Source of the DNA: Lineus longissimus
Taxonomy: Eukaryota; Nemertea; Pilidiophora; Heteronemertea; Lineidae
Assembly: GCF_910592395.1 (NCBI RefSeq)
Contig: NC_088310.1
Coordinates: forward strand, 27,357,491-27,421,490
Direction: 5' to 3'
DNA: 64,000 nucleotides
Each line of letters opens with the position of its first letter. Within the stretch, counting starts at the first letter, position 1. Shown here piece by piece: positions 60,551 through 64,000 of the stretch. The notes below the pieces were generated by a model that had not been told where the DNA came from, did not search any database, and saw nothing but the letters and a program-made list of their open reading frames with translations. The position numbers were made by a program, and so were the translations under genes.

Positions 60551-63500
60551 TTTATCCAATATCACAGGGGTCAGGAGGTCCATAGCTCCCTGATATACTT
60601 CAGCAATCATAGCAAATATAGTAGGAGCAGAGGAGATGAACGGCATTACCATCTCATCAATTTTAGATTTGATTCTTGGTAACAAGAACCTGTTTTTCAA
60701 TCCTTTCTTTCTGGTTCTGAGACATCACAGAAGATGGTATGATTATTCCCAAACGACCCCCAACATATCATTCTGACTCAAGATAAACGTTTGATGCCAA
60801 GTCAAGATAAAATCCAAGGGTAATGATTGTTGGCATAGCAACGAACTGATCATTTTTTTAAATTATGATTTGCCAACATCAATGAAATATGATTTAACGA
60901 CGTGACTGAAGTTCATTTTAAACCAGAGATAAATTTCATGAAATATGCTGTGGTTTAGTAGACCTGAACGCTTTTAGAGTAAATAGATTAAATCGGAATT
61001 GCATTCGCCACATGGTCATCAGATCATCAAGCTGATGTCAAATGGTATTGAATTAGTCATTTGTTTCGATGGGATGGATACAAAAAAGGAAGACAAATGA
61101 AAGAATGTATCATGGCCTGTTTTCATAAAACAGAACAGTGTCATTCCTTTTACTTCAAGGTTGACATCAGGCATTTCTGTAGTCAATGTACCCATCTATC
61201 AAGTCGATGATGACATGCAATCATTGCTTTACACAAAACAAGAACTTTTGCCTGCAGATTAGCAATTCTTTTGTTTCACATCCCTGTGACAAGATGTTCT
61301 TATTGCGAGCAACTTCAATAACCCTAGAGATTAGTGACTTCCGTAGCATTCCAGTTCAGCTAGGAAAGGACTTAGTCTCCACATGAGAGAAGTTTTTTGT
61401 AACCAATGGCTATATATGCTACTGCAAACCTGATACATTTCTCTCGACTTTCATGGATGAAAATTATGACCAAGACAAAGTAGAACATTAGGAAATATAT
61501 GTCGGCACACATTAGCTGTTATATTGATTGCCAATAAGAACATTAAACTAAGTCTCCGGTTGTCTTGGTCCAGATTATAACCCTAGCTAAATATTGACAG
61601 AAAGGCTCATCTACACAATGTTATATTCAGGGCAGATAAGTACAAATACTTCTTGAGAGAATACAGAAAGTTCGAGCACATGGTAGAAGTGGTAGAACTC
61701 TCACAGTGTGCTTCACCTAGTTTTGGAGGACTTCAGAAGTTGAAGAATGGTAGAAAGGACCTAGTTCTCAATGGACTGAGAGAAAAAAGCAACTGGTCAT
61801 CTAAGGCTTAGCATCTTTTGGTTACCACCCTCTTCTCTCCAATGGTCTTAAGGAACCACAATGTCCGAGACTAATCTCTCAAAACCAGATCAGTAACAAA
61901 CAGTAATTATGTGTATCTGCAGGCAAGGCGAGAAGCTCATACATATTAGAGGAGCAGACTTTGTATAGGAGTTCAGAGGCGGTGACATGGACATTGGGGA
62001 ATGGGGCGGCTAAGAACTGTGCTAGAGAAAACAACAACATAACGTCCCTTAGAATACGTAAGGAGTCTTTGGTCTTTGGATAGCTGGGAAAGAGGTGGAA
62101 AGTGTGGTTACACATCACCAAAGCAGAGCAGAGAAAAGATCTTGAGGCTGCCAAAACCATTGATCTATAGAAAAAGATATAGGTAATCAATGGCACAGAT
62201 GAATTTCCAACTTCACAACAATGAGCTGTGACGTTCCTTCTTCTCATGGCGAGCCAGTTTCTTGCAAGAAGGCAACGCAACAGAGGACTGGAAGCCAACA
62301 GCTGTGGCTGTGTTTTAAAGCCACCAAATAAGCTGATCAGAGCCATTACGGACGGCGAGGAAGGATTATTCTGACAACATTGATTTTCTTTCTGGAACAC
62401 AAGCATTATTTTCTCTGGCCAGTGTTAGTCACTGTGGCTCATACAGCAGGTCCATAATCAAAGACGCTCTCGGAGTCTGTGTTAGAAGCATACGGGGAAA
62501 TTATAGAGGGGTTGCTGGTCTAAATAGGTGGGTTTGAAATTTGGTGTTGACAGAGTGATTGTGACCTTCTGCACACCACTTTACTTCAATTGCCTCATCC
62601 TTAGTTGAGACTAACACATATGTTTTAGCCTTCAAAATTAACCAGAATACGGCAGAGAACAACCTGCAATCGGGAAGGCCAATAAAACTTGACAATTTTA
62701 TAAGCCGTGGCAGGATTAAAAATCAATGTTGTCTACGCCAGCATAATGGTAATTAGCTACCACTGGGACACAGGTGATTTATAATTAATAACAGCTCTTG
62801 GATTAATCAGCAATTGCTTGATACAGCCATCGTTAGTGGGACTCGCTAGCTATATAGCAAACTCAATAATAGGCCAGTGATACGTTTTTCTGATGAACAC
62901 TCTTGGCGTTAATGCTTCCCTTGCCGAGTCACTACACTAAAAGCATTACCTGGAGATTTCTCGCAAATTTTATTACCAAATTACTAACTTGCTCTACCAA
63001 CGTTAATCCACATCAACTGTATCAAATTAAGGATGCCACAAAAGGCTAAAAGATGTCTCCAAAAACTGAAGTCAATTTCAAAGGTTTTTCTAGCAATTCA
63101 TGTAAACCTCTTCTGCAACACCAAGGGATGAAACCAATGATCTTATTCTCCCAGCAGTTGCAGATAATGAAGATGAATACCAAATAAAATCTGCTCATCA
63201 TTTCTCTCCGGGAGCAAAGAAGATTACTTCTCCACTGACACTCGCTGTTAATTGTCTGTTTCCTGCCAATACAAGAATGCATTGCTGGGGCTTTTACGTT
63301 GCTGATGACAAGCTTCTTTGTCGGTTTTTTTGTCATTGTCTCTTGTGTCTCTGTTACAGTCATTTCAACTGGGAAATTAACCTACCGATTTATCACATTT
63401 CCCTTCCAACGACAGCTTGTTCTTTTGTATCATGAAGAATACAAGACAATGCTCTATACTGCCATTCAGTTTTTAGCTCCAGCAAGAAATAGATGACATC

Positions 63501-64000
63501 AAACATACAACAAACATATTCTTTCACTTTGGTGGAAATGATTTTCGTACCATTAGAAGAAAGCCCAAGTTCTAAAAGATGACAGGAAAGAATCAAATGT
63601 GAACTCATTACTTTCAAATCTCAAGACCAAAGTTGCAATGCTTTATATCAAAATAAACCTTTGACAAGCAGTCTTCGATGGAAGACTGGGGCCTACTTCA
63701 TAGCAGACAACTTCAATGAGGATTTTGCATTTCTGACCTCCATCCCATTCAAATAATGTCTCCACAAGCACTGAGCATGGACATCCATCACTCTCAGAAT
63801 TGGAACTGATCTCCCCTCAAACATGGGAGTAACTGAGGTTACAGCTTCATTTTCAATATGTTCAAGCAATTATTCCTTGCCAAAGATACTGATCTGACTC
63901 ACAGCCAGGACTAGCCCCATGGGACAGCAATTACAATATGGTTATGTACAGTGTCCTAGCATGGATGCTGCTACTGAAGAAGATGGGGAATGAAGCCAGG

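Larger units (their letters stand above)
56790..64000. other. right-hand stretch, no recognised gene
   Basis: 7.2 kb with one SINE, one MITE-family copy and an ATGATC microsatellite, listed separately. A 175-codon minus-strand open frame (61879-62406) is the longest non-repetitive one in the window but resembles nothing I know and lacks a clear splice context. Confidence 0.5.

Noticed and set aside
61879-62406. 175-codon minus-strand open frame
   Set aside because: No recognised domain. About one frame of this length is expected by chance in 64 kb at this base composition, and no splice sites or partner exons were seen.

Overview
The window looks like a gene-poor, intron-rich, AT-rich stretch of an animal nuclear genome, most likely a marine invertebrate. 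The reasons are one multi-exon gene with GT-AG introns and several kinds of eukaryotic interspersed repeat. I see no prokaryotic operon structure, rRNA operon, CRISPR array or viral genes. The exact phylum cannot be fixed from the sequence alone. The long CGTC-rich interspersed repeat and the tRNA- and 5S-like short repeats fit non-vertebrate marine genomes (inference).

The one gene I can support firmly lies on the minus strand. It is an unconventional myosin heavy chain. Eleven exons between 42621 and 19060 join in frame (1761 nt, 587 codons). They cover most of a myosin motor domain: the N-terminal TYTGDILVA strand, the P-loop GESGAGKT (split by an intron), switch I (NDNSSRFGK), a 575-nt central exon, switch II (DIFGFENF), the [15 protein letters not shown] helix, a lysine-rich loop 2, the actin-binding CVKPN segment and the [14 protein letters not shown] relay to the converter. 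Two further small exons (45686-45766 and 46596-46640) have good splice sites and matching phase. They may encode an N-terminal extension but are tentative. The exon preceding TYTGD, the converter, the IQ motifs and the tail were not found. The gene therefore runs incomplete at both ends. By motor sequence it leans towards the class VII/X/XV group (MyTH4-FERM myosins), but the class is not settled.

Region by region: 1-19.0 kb has no gene I can recognise. It carries a 135-bp dispersed duplication, a 152-bp tandem duplication, a 143-bp near-palindromic MITE and a poly(A)-containing tandem duplication. 19.06-46.6 kb is the myosin gene, its introns filled with a truncated LINE, tRNA-like SINEs, two copies of a dimeric 5S-rRNA-like element, several minisatellites and a CGTC element built of three 300-bp repeats. 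46.6-64 kb has no recognisable gene. It holds a 487-bp TIR element, a tRNA-derived SINE on each strand, a 36-bp minisatellite of about 26 copies and another copy of the 'GGAACC' MITE family.

No novel defence, biosynthetic or other multi-gene system is visible. The most interesting items are the uncertain class and possible N-terminal extension of the myosin, and the repeat families.
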